DNA from: Mesorhizobium sp. 65-26
Lineage (GTDB): Bacteria; Pseudomonadota; Alphaproteobacteria; Rhizobiales; Rhizobiaceae
Length of the DNA: 64,000 nucleotides
Assembly (NCBI GenBank): GCA_001899205.1
Contig: MKVL01000001.1
Span: 62,001-126,000 of the forward strand
Reading direction: 5' to 3'
The position numbers were made by a program, and so were the translations under genes. Below are positions 45,863 through 56,716 of the stretch, in pieces (positions within the stretch are counted from its first letter, which is position 1; each line of letters opens with the position of its first letter). The notes beneath the pieces are model-generated. The model had not been told where the DNA came from and made no database searches. It was given only the letters and a program-made list of their open reading frames with translations.

Positions 45863-47653
45863 ATGCATCGTTACCGCAGCCACACTTGTGCCCAGTTGAG
45901 GAAAAGCGACGTCGGCAACAGCGTCCGTCTGTCGGGCTGGGTGCATCGCGTCCGCGACCATGGCGGCCTGCTGTTCATCGATCTGCGCGACCACTACGGC
46001 CTGACCCAGATCGTCGCCGATCCGGATTCGCCCGCCTTCAAGGTGGCCGAGACCGTGCGCGGCGAATGGGTGATCCGTGTCGACGGCGAGGTCAAGGCGC
46101 GCCTCCCGGAGACCGTCAACGCCAACCTGCCGACCGGCGAGGTCGAGATTTTCGCGCGCGAGATCGAAGTGCTCTCGGCGGCCAAGGAACTGCCGCTGCC
46201 GGTGTTCGGCGAACCGGACTACCCGGAAGACATCCGCCTGAAGTACCGCTTCCTCGACCTGCGCCGCGAGACGCTGCACAAGAACATCGTGGCGCGCACC
46301 AGGATCATCGCCGAGATGCGCAAGCGCATGGGCGAGGTGGGTTTCACCGAATTCTCGACGCCGATCCTGACCGCGTCGTCGCCAGAAGGCGCGCGCGACT
46401 TCCTGGTCCCGTCACGTATCCATCCAGGCACCTTCTACGCGCTGCCGCAGGCGCCGCAGCAGTACAAGCAGCTGATCATGGTTTCCGGTTTCGACCGCTA
46501 TTTCCAGATCGCGCCCTGCTTCCGTGACGAGGACCCGCGCGCCGATCGCCTGCCGGGCGAATTCTATCAGCTCGACCTCGAGATGAGCTTCGTCGAGCAG
46601 GATGACGTGCTCTCGACCATGGAGCCGGTGCTTCGTGGTGTCTTCGAGACTTTTGCCGCCGGCAAGCCGGTGACGCAGAAGTTCCGCCGCATCGCTTACG
46701 ACGATGCGATGCGCACCTATGGCTCCGACAAGCCGGATCTGCGCAACCCCATCGAGATGCAGGCTGTCTCGGATCATTTCCGCGAGTCCGGCTTCAAGGT
46801 CTTCGCCAACATCCTGGCCAACGACCCGAAGGCGGAAGTCTGGGCCATCCCGGCCAAGACAGGCGGCAGCCGCGCTTTCTGCGACCGCATGAACTCCTGG
46901 GCGCAGGGAGAGGGCCAGCCCGGACTGGGCTACATCTTCTGGCGCAAGGAGGGCGACAAGCTCGAGGGCGCCGGTCCGATTGCCAAGAACATCGGCGAGG
47001 AGCGCACCGAGGCGGTCCGCCAGCAGCTCGGCCTTGCCGATGGCGACGCCGCCTTCTTCGTTGCCGGCGACCCGAAGAAGTTCGTCTCCTTCGCGGGCGC
47101 GGCGCGTACACGCGCCGGCGAGGAGCTTAACCTGGTCGACCGCGACCGTTTCGAACTGTGCTGGATCGTCGACTTCCCGTTCTTCGAGTGGAACGAGGAT
47201 GAGAAGAAGATCGATTTCGCCCACAACCCGTTCTCGATGCCACAGGGCGGTATCGACGCACTGAACGGCAAGGAGCCGCTCGGCATCAAGGCTTTCCAGT
47301 ACGACATGGTCTGCAACGGTTTTGAGATCGCCTCCGGCGGCATCCGCAACCATCTGCCGGAAACCATGGTCAAGGCCTTCGAGATGGTCGGCCTGGATCG
47401 CGCCACCGTGGAAGAGCGCTTCGGCGGTCTCTACCGCGCCTTCCAGTACGGCGCGCCGCCGCATGGCGGCATGGCGGCAGGCGTCGACCGCATCGTCATG
47501 CTGCTCGTCGGCGCGAAGAACCTGCGCGAGATCACCATGTTCCCGATGAACCAGCAGGCCTACGACCTGCTGATGAACGCGCCTTCGGAAGCGACGCCGC
47601 AGCAATTGCGCGAGCTTTCGCTGCGGGTCGCGGCGACCAAGAAAGAAGGCTAG
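45863..47653 (+). CDS. aspS: Aspartyl-tRNA synthetase
   Basis: A 596-residue bacterial-type class II synthetase. The N-terminal OB anticodon domain ([23 protein letters not shown]) is followed by class II motif 1 ([19 protein letters not shown]), motif 2 ([20 protein letters not shown]), the GAD insertion (about residues 290-420) and motif 3 ([23 protein letters not shown]). It charges tRNA-Asp; many alphaproteobacterial enzymes of this type also charge tRNA-Asn for GatCAB. I start at MHRYRSH (45863); two in-frame ATGs lie just upstream, at 45791 and 45857. Confidence 0.96.
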   Translation: MHRYRSHTCAQLRKSDVGNSVRLSGWVHRVRDHGGLLFIDLRDHYGLTQIVADPDSPAFKVAETVRGEWVIRVDGEVKARLPETVNANLPTGEVEIFAREIEVLSAAKELPLPVFGEPDYPEDIRLKYRFLDLRRETLHKNIVARTRIIAEMRKRMGEVGFTEFSTPILTASSPEGARDFLVPSRIHPGTFYALPQAPQQYKQLIMVSGFDRYFQIAPCFRDEDPRADRLPGEFYQLDLEMSFVEQDDVLSTMEPVLRGVFETFAAGKPVTQKFRRIAYDDAMRTYGSDKPDLRNPIEMQAVSDHFRESGFKVFANILANDPKAEVWAIPAKTGGSRAFCDRMNSWAQGEGQPGLGYIFWRKEGDKLEGAGPIAKNIGEERTEAVRQQLGLADGDAAFFVAGDPKKFVSFAGAARTRAGEELNLVDRDRFELCWIVDFPFFEWNEDEKKIDFAHNPFSMPQGGIDALNGKEPLGIKAFQYDMVCNGFEIASGGIRNHLPETMVKAFEMVGLDRATVEERFGGLYRAFQYGAPPHGGMAAGVDRIVMLLVGAKNLREITMFPMNQQAYDLLMNAPSEATPQQLRELSLRVAATKKEG

Positions 47654-47800
47654 GACTCAGGGCCAAGCCTTTCTTTCCTATCGATGAATCGACCTTATCG
47701 GCGGGCGAGCCCCCAACTCGCTCGCTGAAACCGGGGCTCGTTGCCAAATTTATCATGCGCAGATATGTTGGGTATTACGTAAATGCCAACGGGGATGGTC

Positions 47801-48763
47801 ATGACGTATCTGGCGGAGGTGGGGATTCTGGCGCTGGGAAGCAGGCTCCGGGCAGTGAGCGAACAGCTCTATGCGATGGCCGACGAGGTCTATGCGGCGT
47901 ACGGGATTGAGATCGAGGCGAGATGGTTTCCGGTGCTCAGGACCATTCACGATCATGGGCCGCAATCAGTCGGTGACTTGGCCAAGGCGGTGACCCTTAC
48001 GCATTCGTCGATCAGTCAGCTCGCGTCACGGCTGGAGAAGGATGGCTGGCTGACATCGTTGCCAGGCAAGAAAGATGGCCGGGTGCGCGAACTGGCGCTT
48101 ACGGGCAAGGCTGAGGCTGCACTGCGCAGGGCCAAGCCTTTGTGGCGCGCCCTGCGGGACGAGCTGGACGCCCGTTGCCAGGAGGGTGGGATCGACTTGA
48201 TGGCGGCCATCGGAGGGCTGGAGCGAATGCTCGATGGCACGATGGCCACGGCCGTCACCGAGCGGGCGCGCAGATTGGGAGCCGATGTAATCGAGATTGT
48301 GCCGTTCACGCCATCGCTGCGGGACCACTTTTATCGGCTGAACGCCGAGTGGCTGAAACGGCACTTCTATATGGAAGAAGGCGATCACGCCGTTCTTTCA
48401 GCGCCCGAAAAGCACATCCTGGAACGTGGCGGCAGCATCTATTTTGCCTTGCATGGCGAGGAGGTCGTGGGGACCTGCGCGCTTTTGCTGGTGAGCGAAA
48501 AGGAGGTCGAACTCACAAAGATGGCGGTCGATCCGGCAGCGCGAGGGCTGGGGATCGGACGGCTCCTGCTTGAGCATGCGGTCCGTGTGTTCGAGAGGCT
48601 GGGCCGCGACACACTGTTTCTGGAAACCAATACCAAGCTCGCTCCGGCCATTCGCATGTACGAGAGTGTGGGCTTCGAGCATCAGCCGGCGACACGGGCG
48701 GATACGCACTACCAGCGCGCGAACGTCTATATGGTGTGGAAGGGATGGCCGAGGTCGAACTGA
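47801..48763 (+). CDS. MarR-family regulator fused to a GNAT acetyltransferase
   Basis: About 320 residues. An N-terminal MarR winged helix (residues about 5-140: RWFPVLRTIHDHGPQSVGDLAKAV, SSISQLASRLEKDGWL) is joined to a C-terminal GNAT domain (residues about 160-315) with HGEEVVGTCALLLV, VDPAARGLGIGRLLLEHAV (acetyl-CoA site) and ETNTKLAPAIRMYESVGF. Such fusions occur in proteobacteria; the acetyl target is unknown. The ATG at 47801 has GGGG six bases before it, but ATGs at 47783 and 47795 are possible. Confidence 0.87.
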   Translation: MTYLAEVGILALGSRLRAVSEQLYAMADEVYAAYGIEIEARWFPVLRTIHDHGPQSVGDLAKAVTLTHSSISQLASRLEKDGWLTSLPGKKDGRVRELALTGKAEAALRRAKPLWRALRDELDARCQEGGIDLMAAIGGLERMLDGTMATAVTERARRLGADVIEIVPFTPSLRDHFYRLNAEWLKRHFYMEEGDHAVLSAPEKHILERGGSIYFALHGEEVVGTCALLLVSEKEVELTKMAVDPAARGLGIGRLLLEHAVRVFERLGRDTLFLETNTKLAPAIRMYESVGFEHQPATRADTHYQRANVYMVWKGWPRSN

Positions 48764-48841
48764 GGCGCATTGCGTTCAGCGATCGTTCCTGACGGGGGAC
48801 TGCCATGGCGCGACGTGATCGATTTTTGTGACCGCAAAGCA

Positions 48842-48869
48842 AAAGGCCCGGCATCGCTGCCGGGCCTTT
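48842..48869. terminator. Strong bidirectional rho-independent terminator
   Basis: AAAGGCCCGGCA (48842-48853) pairs over 12 bp with TGCCGGGCCTTT (48858-48869) around loop TCGC, followed by CGTTTT on the plus strand and TTGC-TTTGC on the minus strand. It separates the convergent MarR-GNAT gene and the exported-protein gene. Confidence 0.9.
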
Positions 48870-48889
48870 CGTTTTGAGCTTCCGCTCGA

Positions 48890-50077
48890 TCAGTTCTCGT
48901 TGGCCTTGACTGTGACGCCCAGCGTCTTGGGCAGGTCGAGCGGATTGGACATCGCGCCGGCCATGATCAGCGCGAACGGCACCGAGGACGGCGGCTGGGC
49001 CGAGATTTCGAGGCTCTTCGGGTCGTCGAGGAACTTGCCCACGGCAGCCGACACCTGCGCGGTCAGCTCGGGATTGTTGAGCTGCGACATGCCGAAGGGA
49101 ACGATCGCCTTGGCCTGGTTGGCGATGTCCTTCGCCGACATGCCCTGCTGCTTGCCGGCGAACTCCAGAACCTTGTTGGTCAGAGAGGCATCCGTGAAGC
49201 GGATCGACGCGCTGTTGAAGGAAAGCTGCTGCAGCAGGCCGAGCATCGCCATGCCCTGCGCGGAATTGTCGGCACCCTCGGGCTGCTCCGCCATCTTCTT
49301 CTGCATGGCCTGGAGCGACTTGATGAAGTCGGTCGTATAACCCCCGAGGCTGAACGTCAGGCCGAGCGTGCCGGCGTTGTCGACCGTGATGTCGTATTTC
49401 GACAGCTCCATCTTGCCGTCGCTCGGCTGCCAGCTGCCGGCCAAGGCAAAGTTGCCGGAAATCTGCTGGTAGCCGAGGGCGTCGATGGCCTCCTTCGACT
49501 TCGGGTCGTCAACCAGCGTCAGGTCGGCGTTGAAGGCCTTGGTCGTGCCCGAGAATTCCATCGCCTTGCCGTCGGCCGGCGGCGTGATCTGGATGTTCAG
49601 GCCGTCCATCGAGAATGCCGTCTTATCGCCCTTCTTGACGGTCATGTTGGAAAGCTCTGCCGATTTGTACATCAGCAGCGAACCCGTCGGGCCGGAAGCG
49701 TTCTCGGCGGGAACCGTCATGTCGTGGATGACAAACGGCGTGAGCGTGAGGGTGACGCCCTCCTTGCTGTGCTCGAAGGCCGTGGTCGAGACGGTCGCGA
49801 TATCAAAGCCGCCATTGGCTTCGGTCACGCCTTCCAGCTTGACGTCGCCGATCTTCAGAGCTTCCTTCTCGCCCGCCGGCTTGATGGAAACACCCTGCAG
49901 CACCATGCTGGACGCATCGCCGGTCACACCCGTCCAGGACAGGTCTACGCCTTGTCCAGCGAAGGCCGCTTTCAACCGATCGGCGACCACGGTGTCCTGC
50001 GCCAGCGCGGCGTTCAGCGGCAGGGTGAGCAGGAAGGTTGAAAAGGCGAGCTTGTGGAGAGTCGAGCGTTTGATCAT
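48890..50077 (-). CDS. Conserved exported protein of unknown function
   Basis: A 395-residue protein with a signal peptide (TLHKLAFSTFLLTLPLNAALA). The mature part is rich in alternating beta-like patterns (VVLQGVSIKP-type, DVKLEGVTEANGG, YDITVDNAGTLGLTFSLGG) reminiscent of repeated beta-strand outer-envelope or AsmA-like folds, but I cannot assign a family. No cysteines are seen after the signal. Monocistronic; its stop lies just after the strong terminator. Confidence 0.8.
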   Translation of the reverse strand: MIKRSTLHKLAFSTFLLTLPLNAALAQDTVVADRLKAAFAGQGVDLSWTGVTGDASSMVLQGVSIKPAGEKEALKIGDVKLEGVTEANGGFDIATVSTTAFEHSKEGVTLTLTPFVIHDMTVPAENASGPTGSLLMYKSAELSNMTVKKGDKTAFSMDGLNIQITPPADGKAMEFSGTTKAFNADLTLVDDPKSKEAIDALGYQQISGNFALAGSWQPSDGKMELSKYDITVDNAGTLGLTFSLGGYTTDFIKSLQAMQKKMAEQPEGADNSAQGMAMLGLLQQLSFNSASIRFTDASLTNKVLEFAGKQQGMSAKDIANQAKAIVPFGMSQLNNPELTAQVSAAVGKFLDDPKSLEISAQPPSSVPFALIMAGAMSNPLDLPKTLGVTVKANEN

Positions 50078-50411
50078 CGCGATGTCCCTGACAATGTCCT
50101 GAGTATCGTTGTTTCCGTTCGTTTCGCCATCACCATTCCGTGACGAACTGGACGGGAAAAAGGCATGGCAGCACTATGGTCGGATTTCGCCGGGAAAGAC
50201 GAATCCGAGCCGGGGGTCTTTGCATGTCGCGGCGACTTTGTCATCTGCACAGGCCCCGCGCGCCATACGCCTCGCCATAAGGCTGTTTTGTAACAGGTTG
50301 ATGTTGAGCGGGATTGCCGGCCTTGCTGGCGCTGTTGCGCAAGCCTGTCTCCCGCGCCACATTACAGCCGCGCCTCTTGCCGCGAATCACCCGCTCGGCT
50401 AGTCCAGCCCC
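50078..50411. other. Intergenic region between exported-protein gene and parC
   Basis: A 334-bp spacer between divergent genes. It should carry both promoters. I see no RNA gene, repeat or credible small gene in it; open frames here lack a coding pattern. Confidence 0.6.
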
Positions 50412-52667
50412 ATGGGTAAGAGGCTTTTGCCGCCTGAAGAAAGTGGCGGCGACCACATTGAACCGGTCGATCTGAAGAAAGCGCTTGAAGAGCGCTATCT
50501 CGCCTATGCGCTATCGACCATCATGCACCGGGCACTGCCCGACGTGCGCGACGGGCTGAAACCGGTCCATCGCCGCATCATGCATGCCATGCGCCTGCTC
50601 AGGCTCAACCCCGATCAGGGCTTCGCCAAATGCGCGCGCATCGTCGGCGAGGTGATGGGCAAGTTCCACCCGCACGGCGACCAGTCGATCTACGACGCGC
50701 TGGTGCGCCTGGCGCAGGATTTCTCGATGCGCTACCCGCTGGTCGACGGGCAGGGCAATTTCGGCAACATCGACGGCGATAACGCCGCCGCCATGCGTTA
50801 CACCGAAGCGCGCATGACGGATGTGGCGACCGAACTGCTCGCCGGCATCACCGAGGACGCGGTCGACTATCGGCCCACCTACAACGAGGAAGACGAGGAG
50901 CCGGTCGTGCTCCCCGGCGCTTTCCCGAACCTGCTCGCAAACGGCTCCTCCGGCATCGCCGTCGGCATGGCGACGTCGATACCGCCGCACAATGCCGCCG
51001 AGCTTTGCGATGCCGCGCTGCATCTGATCGAGCATCCGGAAGCGCCCGTGGCGAAGCTGATGGATTTCGTCCAGGGACCGGACTTCCCGACCGGCGGCAT
51101 CATCGTCGACAGTCGCGCCTCGATCCTCGAGGCCTATGAGACGGGTCGCGGCGGTTTCCGGGTCCGCTCCAAATGGAGCCAGGAAGACCAGGGCAGGGGC
51201 ACCTGGAGCATCGTCGTCACCGAAATTCCCTATGGTGTGCAGAAGGCGCGGCTGATCGAGAAGATCGCCGAGCTGCTGATGGCGCGCAAGCTGCCGTTGC
51301 TTGAGGATATCAGGGACGAGAGCGCCGAGGACATCCGCGTCGTGCTGGTGCCGAAGAGCCGTACGGTCGATCCCGGCATCCTTATGGAATCGCTGTTCAA
51401 GCTGACCGAGCTCGAAAGCCGCTTCCCGCTCAATATGAACGTGCTGTCGCGCGGCAAGGTGCCCAACGTGCTCTCCCTCAAGGGCGTGCTGCGGGAGTGG
51501 CTCGATCACCGCCGCGACGTCCTGCTGCGCCGTTCCAGGCATCGCCTGGGCGAGATCGAGAAGCGGCTGGAGATCCTGGCCGGTTACCTGATCGCCTATC
51601 TGAACATCGACGAGGTGATCAAGATCATCCGCGAGGAGGATGAGCCGAAGCAGGTCATGATGGCCCGCTGGTCGCTCACCGACACCCAGGCCGAGGCCAT
51701 TCTCAACATGCGGCTGCGCGCCCTGCGCAAGCTGGAGGAGTTCGAGATCCGCAAGGAATTCGACGGGCTCACCACCGAAAAGAAGCAGATCGAGGCCTTG
51801 CTCGCCTCGGAGGCCAAGCAGTGGTCGACGATCAGGTGGGAAGTCGAGAACCTGCGCGACAAGTTCGGCCCGGAAACCGAGATCGGCAAGCGTCGTACCC
51901 AGTTTGCCGACGCGCCGGAGCATGACCTGACCGACATCGCCCATGCCATGATCGAGCGCGAGCCGGTCACGGTGGTGGTTTCGGAAAAGGGCTGGCTGCG
52001 GGCGATGAAGGGGCACCTCAGCGACCATTCCCAGCTCACCTTCAAGGAAGGTGACAGCCTGAAGCTCGCCTTCCACGCCCAGACCACGGACAAGATCCTG
52101 GTCTTCACCACCGGCGGCAAGTTCTACACGATCGGCGCCGACCGGCTGCCGGGCGGGCGCGGCCACGGCGAGCCGATCCGCATCATCGTCGACATGGACA
52201 ACGACCAGGACATCGTCACCGCCTTCGTCCACGATCCAAAGCGCAGGCTCCTGCTGGTATCATACGACGCCAACGGGTTCGTCGTGCCGGAAGCGGAGGT
52301 CGTCGCCAACACCCGCAAGGGCAAGCAGGTGATGAACGTCAAGGCGCCGGATGAAGCCAAGCGCTGTATTCCGGTCTCCGGCGACCACCTCGCCATCGTC
52401 GGCGAAAATCGCAAGATGCTGGTGTTCCCGCTCTCCGAGATACCGGAAATGACGCGCGGCAAAGGGGTGCGGCTACAGAAATACAAGGATGGCGGGGTCT
52501 TGGACCTGAAGCCCTTCGCGCTCGAAACCGGCCTGTCATGGCAGGATTCCGCGGACCGCACCTTCACCAAGTCGCGCGAGGAACTGGCCGAATGGATCGG
52601 CGCGCGCGCCTCGGCCGGCCGCATGGTGCCGAAGGGTTTCCCGCGCACCGGCAAGTTCGGACAATGA
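50412..52667 (+). CDS. parC: DNA topoisomerase IV subunit A
   Basis: A 751-residue type IIA topoisomerase subunit that with ParE decatenates daughter chromosomes. Key parts are [20 protein letters not shown], the [12 protein letters not shown] region (quinolone-determining), the active-site Tyr in [12 protein letters not shown], and a C-terminal beta-pinwheel from about residue 500. The length and the shorter CTD compared with GyrA indicate ParC. An acidic insertion ([13 protein letters not shown]) is family-typical. Confidence 0.95.
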   Translation: MGKRLLPPEESGGDHIEPVDLKKALEERYLAYALSTIMHRALPDVRDGLKPVHRRIMHAMRLLRLNPDQGFAKCARIVGEVMGKFHPHGDQSIYDALVRLAQDFSMRYPLVDGQGNFGNIDGDNAAAMRYTEARMTDVATELLAGITEDAVDYRPTYNEEDEEPVVLPGAFPNLLANGSSGIAVGMATSIPPHNAAELCDAALHLIEHPEAPVAKLMDFVQGPDFPTGGIIVDSRASILEAYETGRGGFRVRSKWSQEDQGRGTWSIVVTEIPYGVQKARLIEKIAELLMARKLPLLEDIRDESAEDIRVVLVPKSRTVDPGILMESLFKLTELESRFPLNMNVLSRGKVPNVLSLKGVLREWLDHRRDVLLRRSRHRLGEIEKRLEILAGYLIAYLNIDEVIKIIREEDEPKQVMMARWSLTDTQAEAILNMRLRALRKLEEFEIRKEFDGLTTEKKQIEALLASEAKQWSTIRWEVENLRDKFGPETEIGKRRTQFADAPEHDLTDIAHAMIEREPVTVVVSEKGWLRAMKGHLSDHSQLTFKEGDSLKLAFHAQTTDKILVFTTGGKFYTIGADRLPGGRGHGEPIRIIVDMDNDQDIVTAFVHDPKRRLLLVSYDANGFVVPEAEVVANTRKGKQVMNVKAPDEAKRCIPVSGDHLAIVGENRKMLVFPLSEIPEMTRGKGVRLQKYKDGGVLDLKPFALETGLSWQDSADRTFTKSREELAEWIGARASAGRMVPKGFPRTGKFGQ

Positions 52668-52673
52668 TAAGCT

Positions 52674-52694
52674 GATCTCCCGCTAAGGGAGATC
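52674..52694 (+). terminator. Hairpin after parC
   Basis: GATCTCCC (52674-52681) and GGGAGATC (52687-52694) form a perfect 8-bp stem with a 5-nt loop immediately after the parC stop. There is no T-run, so its strength as a terminator is doubtful. Confidence 0.5.
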
Positions 52695-52906
52695 GCGGCG
52701 ACCAGCGCGTGCGCGATCGTCAACGGGTGCCGCCGTTTCAAGACCTTAGGCGGCGGTTGTCCGAGACGCCCGCCTCCGCGGCTCTTGGCGATTTCTCTCC
52801 TGGCCGGGGAGAGCATTCAAACATTTGGAATGTCGTCACGATTGCTGCACTATCATCGGCCATAAGGGTATTGGCGCAAGATTCAGGGGCTGGGAGAGAC
52901 GATCGT

Positions 52907-54121
52907 TTGAAGAAGGGTGAGATCCAGAAGTCGCAGCGGCAGCAACGTCTCTTCGGCGTATCGTCGCCTGTAAGGAGCGCGGTCATTCCGCCATTGTCGG
53001 CGGCGCGCTGGCTGTTGCTGCTGATCGTGGCTGCTGGTGTCTATTTCTTCCAGGGTTTCCTCTTTCCGGTACTGGCGGCGCTTGTCATCGCCTTTGCCAG
53101 TTGGCCGCTCTACCAGCGCCTGCTGGCCGGCGTTGGCGGCAATCGCACCATCGCCGCGACATTGGCCATTCTCTTCATCCTTGCCTTCCTCGTCGTGCCG
53201 ATCGCGCTCGCCGGCACCTACGCCATAAACGAGGTTCGCGAATGGGTGGGCTGGTCGATCGAGACCAACCGGCACGGGGCGCCGACGCCACAGTGGATCG
53301 CGACGTTGCCCGTGGTCGGCGACTGGCTGAATGAGCAATGGACGATCAATCTTGGTCATCCCGGCGGCATTGGCGAGTTGATCCAACTGATCAGCGGCGC
53401 CAACATCGGCAGCATCTACCGCGCCGTGCTCGCGGCCGGCGGCAGCGCCTTCGGCCTGCTGCTGACGCTCCTGTTCATGATGATCGCGCTGTTCTTCGCC
53501 TATCGCGACGGCGAGGCCTTCGCCGGCCAGATCGACCGCCTCGGCGAGCGTATCCTGCCGACGCGGTGGGAGCGCATATCGCGCGTCGTGCCGGCGACCA
53601 TTTCGTCCACCGTGACCGGGATGACCGTGATCGCCATCGGCGAAGGGCTGGTTCTGGGCATCGCCTACTGGTTGGCCGGCGTGCCTTCGCCGGTGACGCT
53701 CGGCGCGCTCACCGGCATCATGGCCCTGGTGCCGGGTGGCGCGCCGCTCTCCTTCACGCTGGTCTCGATCTACCTTGTCGCCAGGGGCTCGCCGTTTGCC
53801 GGGCTTGCGCTGTTCATCTGGGGATCGGTGGAGCTATTCATCGTCGACAAGACGCTGCGGCCGAAGCTGGTCGGCGGTCCGATAAAGCTGCCGTTCCTGC
53901 CGACCTTCTTCGGACTGATCGGCGGCGTCAAGACGATGGGTTTCCTCGGCCTTTTCATCGGCCCGGTGCTGATGGCGCTGCTGGTCGCCATCTGGCGCGA
54001 ATGGTTGCGCGAGGTGGAAATCGCCGACGAGCTCGCGTCGGGCGAAGTCCCGACCGCGAATCCGCCGCAACAGATCGAAGCGGTGGTCGAGCGCGGCGCG
54101 AAGGAAACTCAGGCAGGGTGA
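52907..54121 (+). CDS. AI-2E/PerM family transporter
   Basis: About 404 residues, a polytopic AI-2E (PerM/YdiK) family membrane protein: AGVYFFQGFLFPVLAALVIAF at TM1-2, GTGMTxIAIGEGLVLG-type region and the C-terminal FWGSVELFIVDKTLRPKLVGGP plus FFGLIGGVKTMGFLGLFIGP hallmark. The family includes Na+/H+ and signal exporters; the substrate here is not known. I choose TTG 52907, eight bases after GGGAGAG; the longer frame from 52709 crosses non-coding-looking sequence. The 3' end overlaps the convergent DMT gene by 13 bp. Confidence 0.85.
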   Translation: MKKGEIQKSQRQQRLFGVSSPVRSAVIPPLSAARWLLLLIVAAGVYFFQGFLFPVLAALVIAFASWPLYQRLLAGVGGNRTIAATLAILFILAFLVVPIALAGTYAINEVREWVGWSIETNRHGAPTPQWIATLPVVGDWLNEQWTINLGHPGGIGELIQLISGANIGSIYRAVLAAGGSAFGLLLTLLFMMIALFFAYRDGEAFAGQIDRLGERILPTRWERISRVVPATISSTVTGMTVIAIGEGLVLGIAYWLAGVPSPVTLGALTGIMALVPGGAPLSFTLVSIYLVARGSPFAGLALFIWGSVELFIVDKTLRPKLVGGPIKLPFLPTFFGLIGGVKTMGFLGLFIGPVLMALLVAIWREWLREVEIADELASGEVPTANPPQQIEAVVERGAKETQAG

Positions 54122-55002
54122 CTGACGGCCATCGCGCGGCGACGCCGCCCATGGTGCAACTGCCACAGCGAATGAGCGACCAGGGCGGTGATCAGGATGG
54201 CGCCGCCGATCAGGCTGTTGCGTGAAGGCGTCTCGGCGAAGATCATCCAGACCCATACCGGCGCCAGCACGGTCTCCAGCAGATAGAACATCGCCACCTC
54301 CGGCCCCGATATGTATTTCGGGCCTGCCGCCAGGCAGAAGAACGAGATCGGCATGATCACGGCGCCGTCGAAAATGATCCACCAGGGCACGCTGACATGC
54401 AGGCCTTCGCCCGAGACCATGAATAGGGCGAGCGCGAGCGGGAAGACCACGCCGATGAGGGCCGTGAAACCCATGTCCTTGCCACTGGCGCGGGAGATGG
54501 TGATGGCCATGGCGATGAAGAGCGCCGAGCACAGCGCCATGAAGTTGCCGAACAGGTGCCCGGTGCCGATCGATCCGCCGACGATGACCAGCACGCCGAC
54601 GATCATGACCAGCATAGTCGCCAGCGTCGCCGCGCGCGGCCTCTCCCTCAGGAAAAGCCAGGACAGAAGTGCTGCAAAGACAGTGTTGAAGGCCAGTATG
54701 AAGACGAGGTCGGCCGTCGACGTGTGGAAGACAGCGGTGACAAAGGTGATCGAGGTCATGCCGTAGCAGACGGCCGCGGCGAGCCCTGCCCAGCCCGGGA
54801 TGAGCTGCGGCGTCTTGCTGCTCAGCGCGCGCCAGACCGTCCAGATGATCATCGTCGCGATGAAGGTGGTTCCGGTGCGCAGCAGCAGGATTGACCACGC
54901 GCTGCCGTCGGCAAGCCGGATCAGCGGGATGTCGACGGTTAGCGTCAGGCCGCCAATAGCCGTTATCAGAAGGCCCTTTTGATGGTCGTTGTGGAGAGAC
55001 AT
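54109..55002 (-). CDS. EamA/DMT family transporter
   Basis: A 297-residue protein with ten hydrophobic segments arranged as two EamA repeats (GGLTLTVDIPLIRLADGSAW... and CSALFIAMAITISRASGKDM...). Repeat 2 ends with VLAPVWVWMIFAETPSRNSLIGGAILITAL, the typical DMT C-terminal motif. The family exports amino acids or metabolites. The ATG at 55002 (MSLHNDHQKG) is used; upstream in-frame residues to 55107 look non-coding. Confidence 0.88.
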   Translation of the reverse strand: MSLHNDHQKGLLITAIGGLTLTVDIPLIRLADGSAWSILLLRTGTTFIATMIIWTVWRALSSKTPQLIPGWAGLAAAVCYGMTSITFVTAVFHTSTADLVFILAFNTVFAALLSWLFLRERPRAATLATMLVMIVGVLVIVGGSIGTGHLFGNFMALCSALFIAMAITISRASGKDMGFTALIGVVFPLALALFMVSGEGLHVSVPWWIIFDGAVIMPISFFCLAAGPKYISGPEVAMFYLLETVLAPVWVWMIFAETPSRNSLIGGAILITALVAHSLWQLHHGRRRRAMAVSHPA

Positions 55003-55178
55003 GCGGTTACTTTCGCAATGATGGGTAAACAGCCCGCATCCAGCGCATGTCTCCGTCTCGAAACCGCTGCGCGCTTTCGGACGACACGCACCGACGCTAC
55101 GGCGCACTCACCAGCCGGAGAGCTGAAAGACCAGCGTCTCCTGCCTTGAAACAGTTTAAGCGTGGATCCTGGAAAAGC

Positions 55179-55943
55179 TCAGCGTGAAACCGCTTCGTGA
55201 TCGTAGCGTTCCCAGCCTTTCGGGCCGAGATGCTCCTGCGGCGTGAAACGCATCTTATAGCTCATCTTGCGCGAGCCGTTGACCCAGTAGCCGAGATAGA
55301 CGTGGGGCAGGCCCATCGCCTTGGCGCGGGCGATGTGGTCGAGGATCATGAATGTGCCGAGAGAGCGCTCATCCATGTCCGGATTGAAGTAGGAATAGAC
55401 CATCGACAGCCCGTCGGCCATCTTGTCGGTCAGCGCCACCGCGATCAGCTCGCCCTGGCCCTTGCCGGTTATGAAAGTGTCCGGGCCGCGCCGCCTGTAT
55501 TCAATGACCTTGGTGTCGACATGCGTGTCCTCGACCATCATGGCATAGTCGAGCACGGTCATGTCGGACATGCCGCCGCGGCGATGGCGGGCGTCGAGAT
55601 AGCTGCGGAACAGCGAGTACTGTTCGGTTGAAGGCTCAGCGTCATGCATGGCGCCGACCAGGTCGGAATTGTGTTGCAGGACGCGCCGCATGTTGCGGCT
55701 GGCCACGAACTCCTGGGCGAGGATCCGCACCGAGACGCAGGCCCGGCAGGTCTCGCATGCCGGCCGGTAGGCGATGTTCTGCGAACGGCGGAAGCCGCCT
55801 TGCGTCAGCAGGTCGTTCATCTCCGGTGCCTTGTCGCCGACAAGGTGCGTGAACACCTTGCGCTCGAACTGGCCGTCGAGATACGGGCACGGCGACGGCG
55901 CGGTCAGGAAGAACTGCGGCGACTGTGTCGGGTGCTGCGTCAT
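55179..55943 (-). CDS. bpt: Aspartate/glutamate leucyltransferase (Bpt)
   Basis: A 254-residue protein of the bacterial arginyl/leucyl-tRNA-protein transferase family that adds Leu to N-terminal Asp or Glu, marking proteins for ClpAP/ClpS degradation. The N-terminal CPYLDGQ and the Cys pair CETCRAC are conserved, and the C-terminal domain shows [27 protein letters not shown] and [15 protein letters not shown]. Older databases call it Ate. Standard length. Confidence 0.92.
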   Translation of the reverse strand: MTQHPTQSPQFFLTAPSPCPYLDGQFERKVFTHLVGDKAPEMNDLLTQGGFRRSQNIAYRPACETCRACVSVRILAQEFVASRNMRRVLQHNSDLVGAMHDAEPSTEQYSLFRSYLDARHRRGGMSDMTVLDYAMMVEDTHVDTKVIEYRRRGPDTFITGKGQGELIAVALTDKMADGLSMVYSYFNPDMDERSLGTFMILDHIARAKAMGLPHVYLGYWVNGSRKMSYKMRFTPQEHLGPKGWERYDHEAVSR

Positions 55944-56076
55944 CGACTCTCGGAAACACTCCTGCGAATCGCCATACCTTTGGCGCGGACGCGGAAAAAT
56001 TCAACAGGATTGTGAGGCGCGCCACGTCGCGCGCCTTCACATTTGCGCCGCTGGGGCGCGGTGGCCCTGAAAAGGG

Positions 56077-56547
56077 TTAGCGGTAGGTGCGGCTGACCAC
56101 CGTGCCGAGCAGCAGGTCGTGCAGTGTGCGCTTGCGGTCGGAGAACAGCGTCACAAGGAGGACCAGCGGCGTCAGTATGACATTTCCGGCCCAGAACAGC
56201 ACCGAGTGCACGACCGCGGTCATGCCGTCGATCGGCCGTCCGTCGAGACGGTCGAGGCGGATGCCCATCATCTTCATGCCGGTGGTTGCCTGATCGCGAC
56301 TGCCCAGCGTGTTCCAGATGTACAGGATCGCGACGGCAGGGAGGAGGAAGGAGAACAGCATCCAGCCGAGACCCAGCGTCAGCAATCCGAGAAAGAAGAC
56401 CAGGATAGCGAACGGAATCGTCAGCAGGCCAACGATGATGTAGTCGATGACGAAGGCCAGGATGCGCCGCGTGCGCACGCCGTCATAGGCCCTGATATCG
56501 TCGAGCCTGGTGATGATGATGTCGCCGTCGAGAACGCGCGCGTTCAT
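56077..56547 (-). CDS. RDD family membrane protein
   Basis: A 156-residue protein with the RDD signature: RTRRILAFVIDYIIVGLL (Arg and Asp-Asp region) and a second half GSRDQATTGMKMMGIRLDRLDGR, plus three hydrophobic segments. RDD proteins are inner-membrane proteins of unclear function, sometimes transport-related. The ATG at 56547 follows GAGGAAATG and is preferred to a longer frame to 56625. It lies 133 bp upstream of bpt on the same strand. Confidence 0.88.
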   Translation of the reverse strand: MNARVLDGDIIITRLDDIRAYDGVRTRRILAFVIDYIIVGLLTIPFAILVFFLGLLTLGLGWMLFSFLLPAVAILYIWNTLGSRDQATTGMKMMGIRLDRLDGRPIDGMTAVVHSVLFWAGNVILTPLVLLVTLFSDRKRTLHDLLLGTVVSRTYR

Positions 56548-56716
56548 GTCATTTCCTCGTAATGTAAGCCGGAATAGTTTGCGACCGGCCGCGTTTGAAA
56601 TGGTGAAGCCGTCCGTCGGATTCAAGATGGGAGCTTGCCGATGCCGGGACAGCGGGCTTTAATCGGTTGAATTTTGCGGCTCGGATCGCGTTAGCGTGTC
56701 GGGGCGTCAGGCGGGG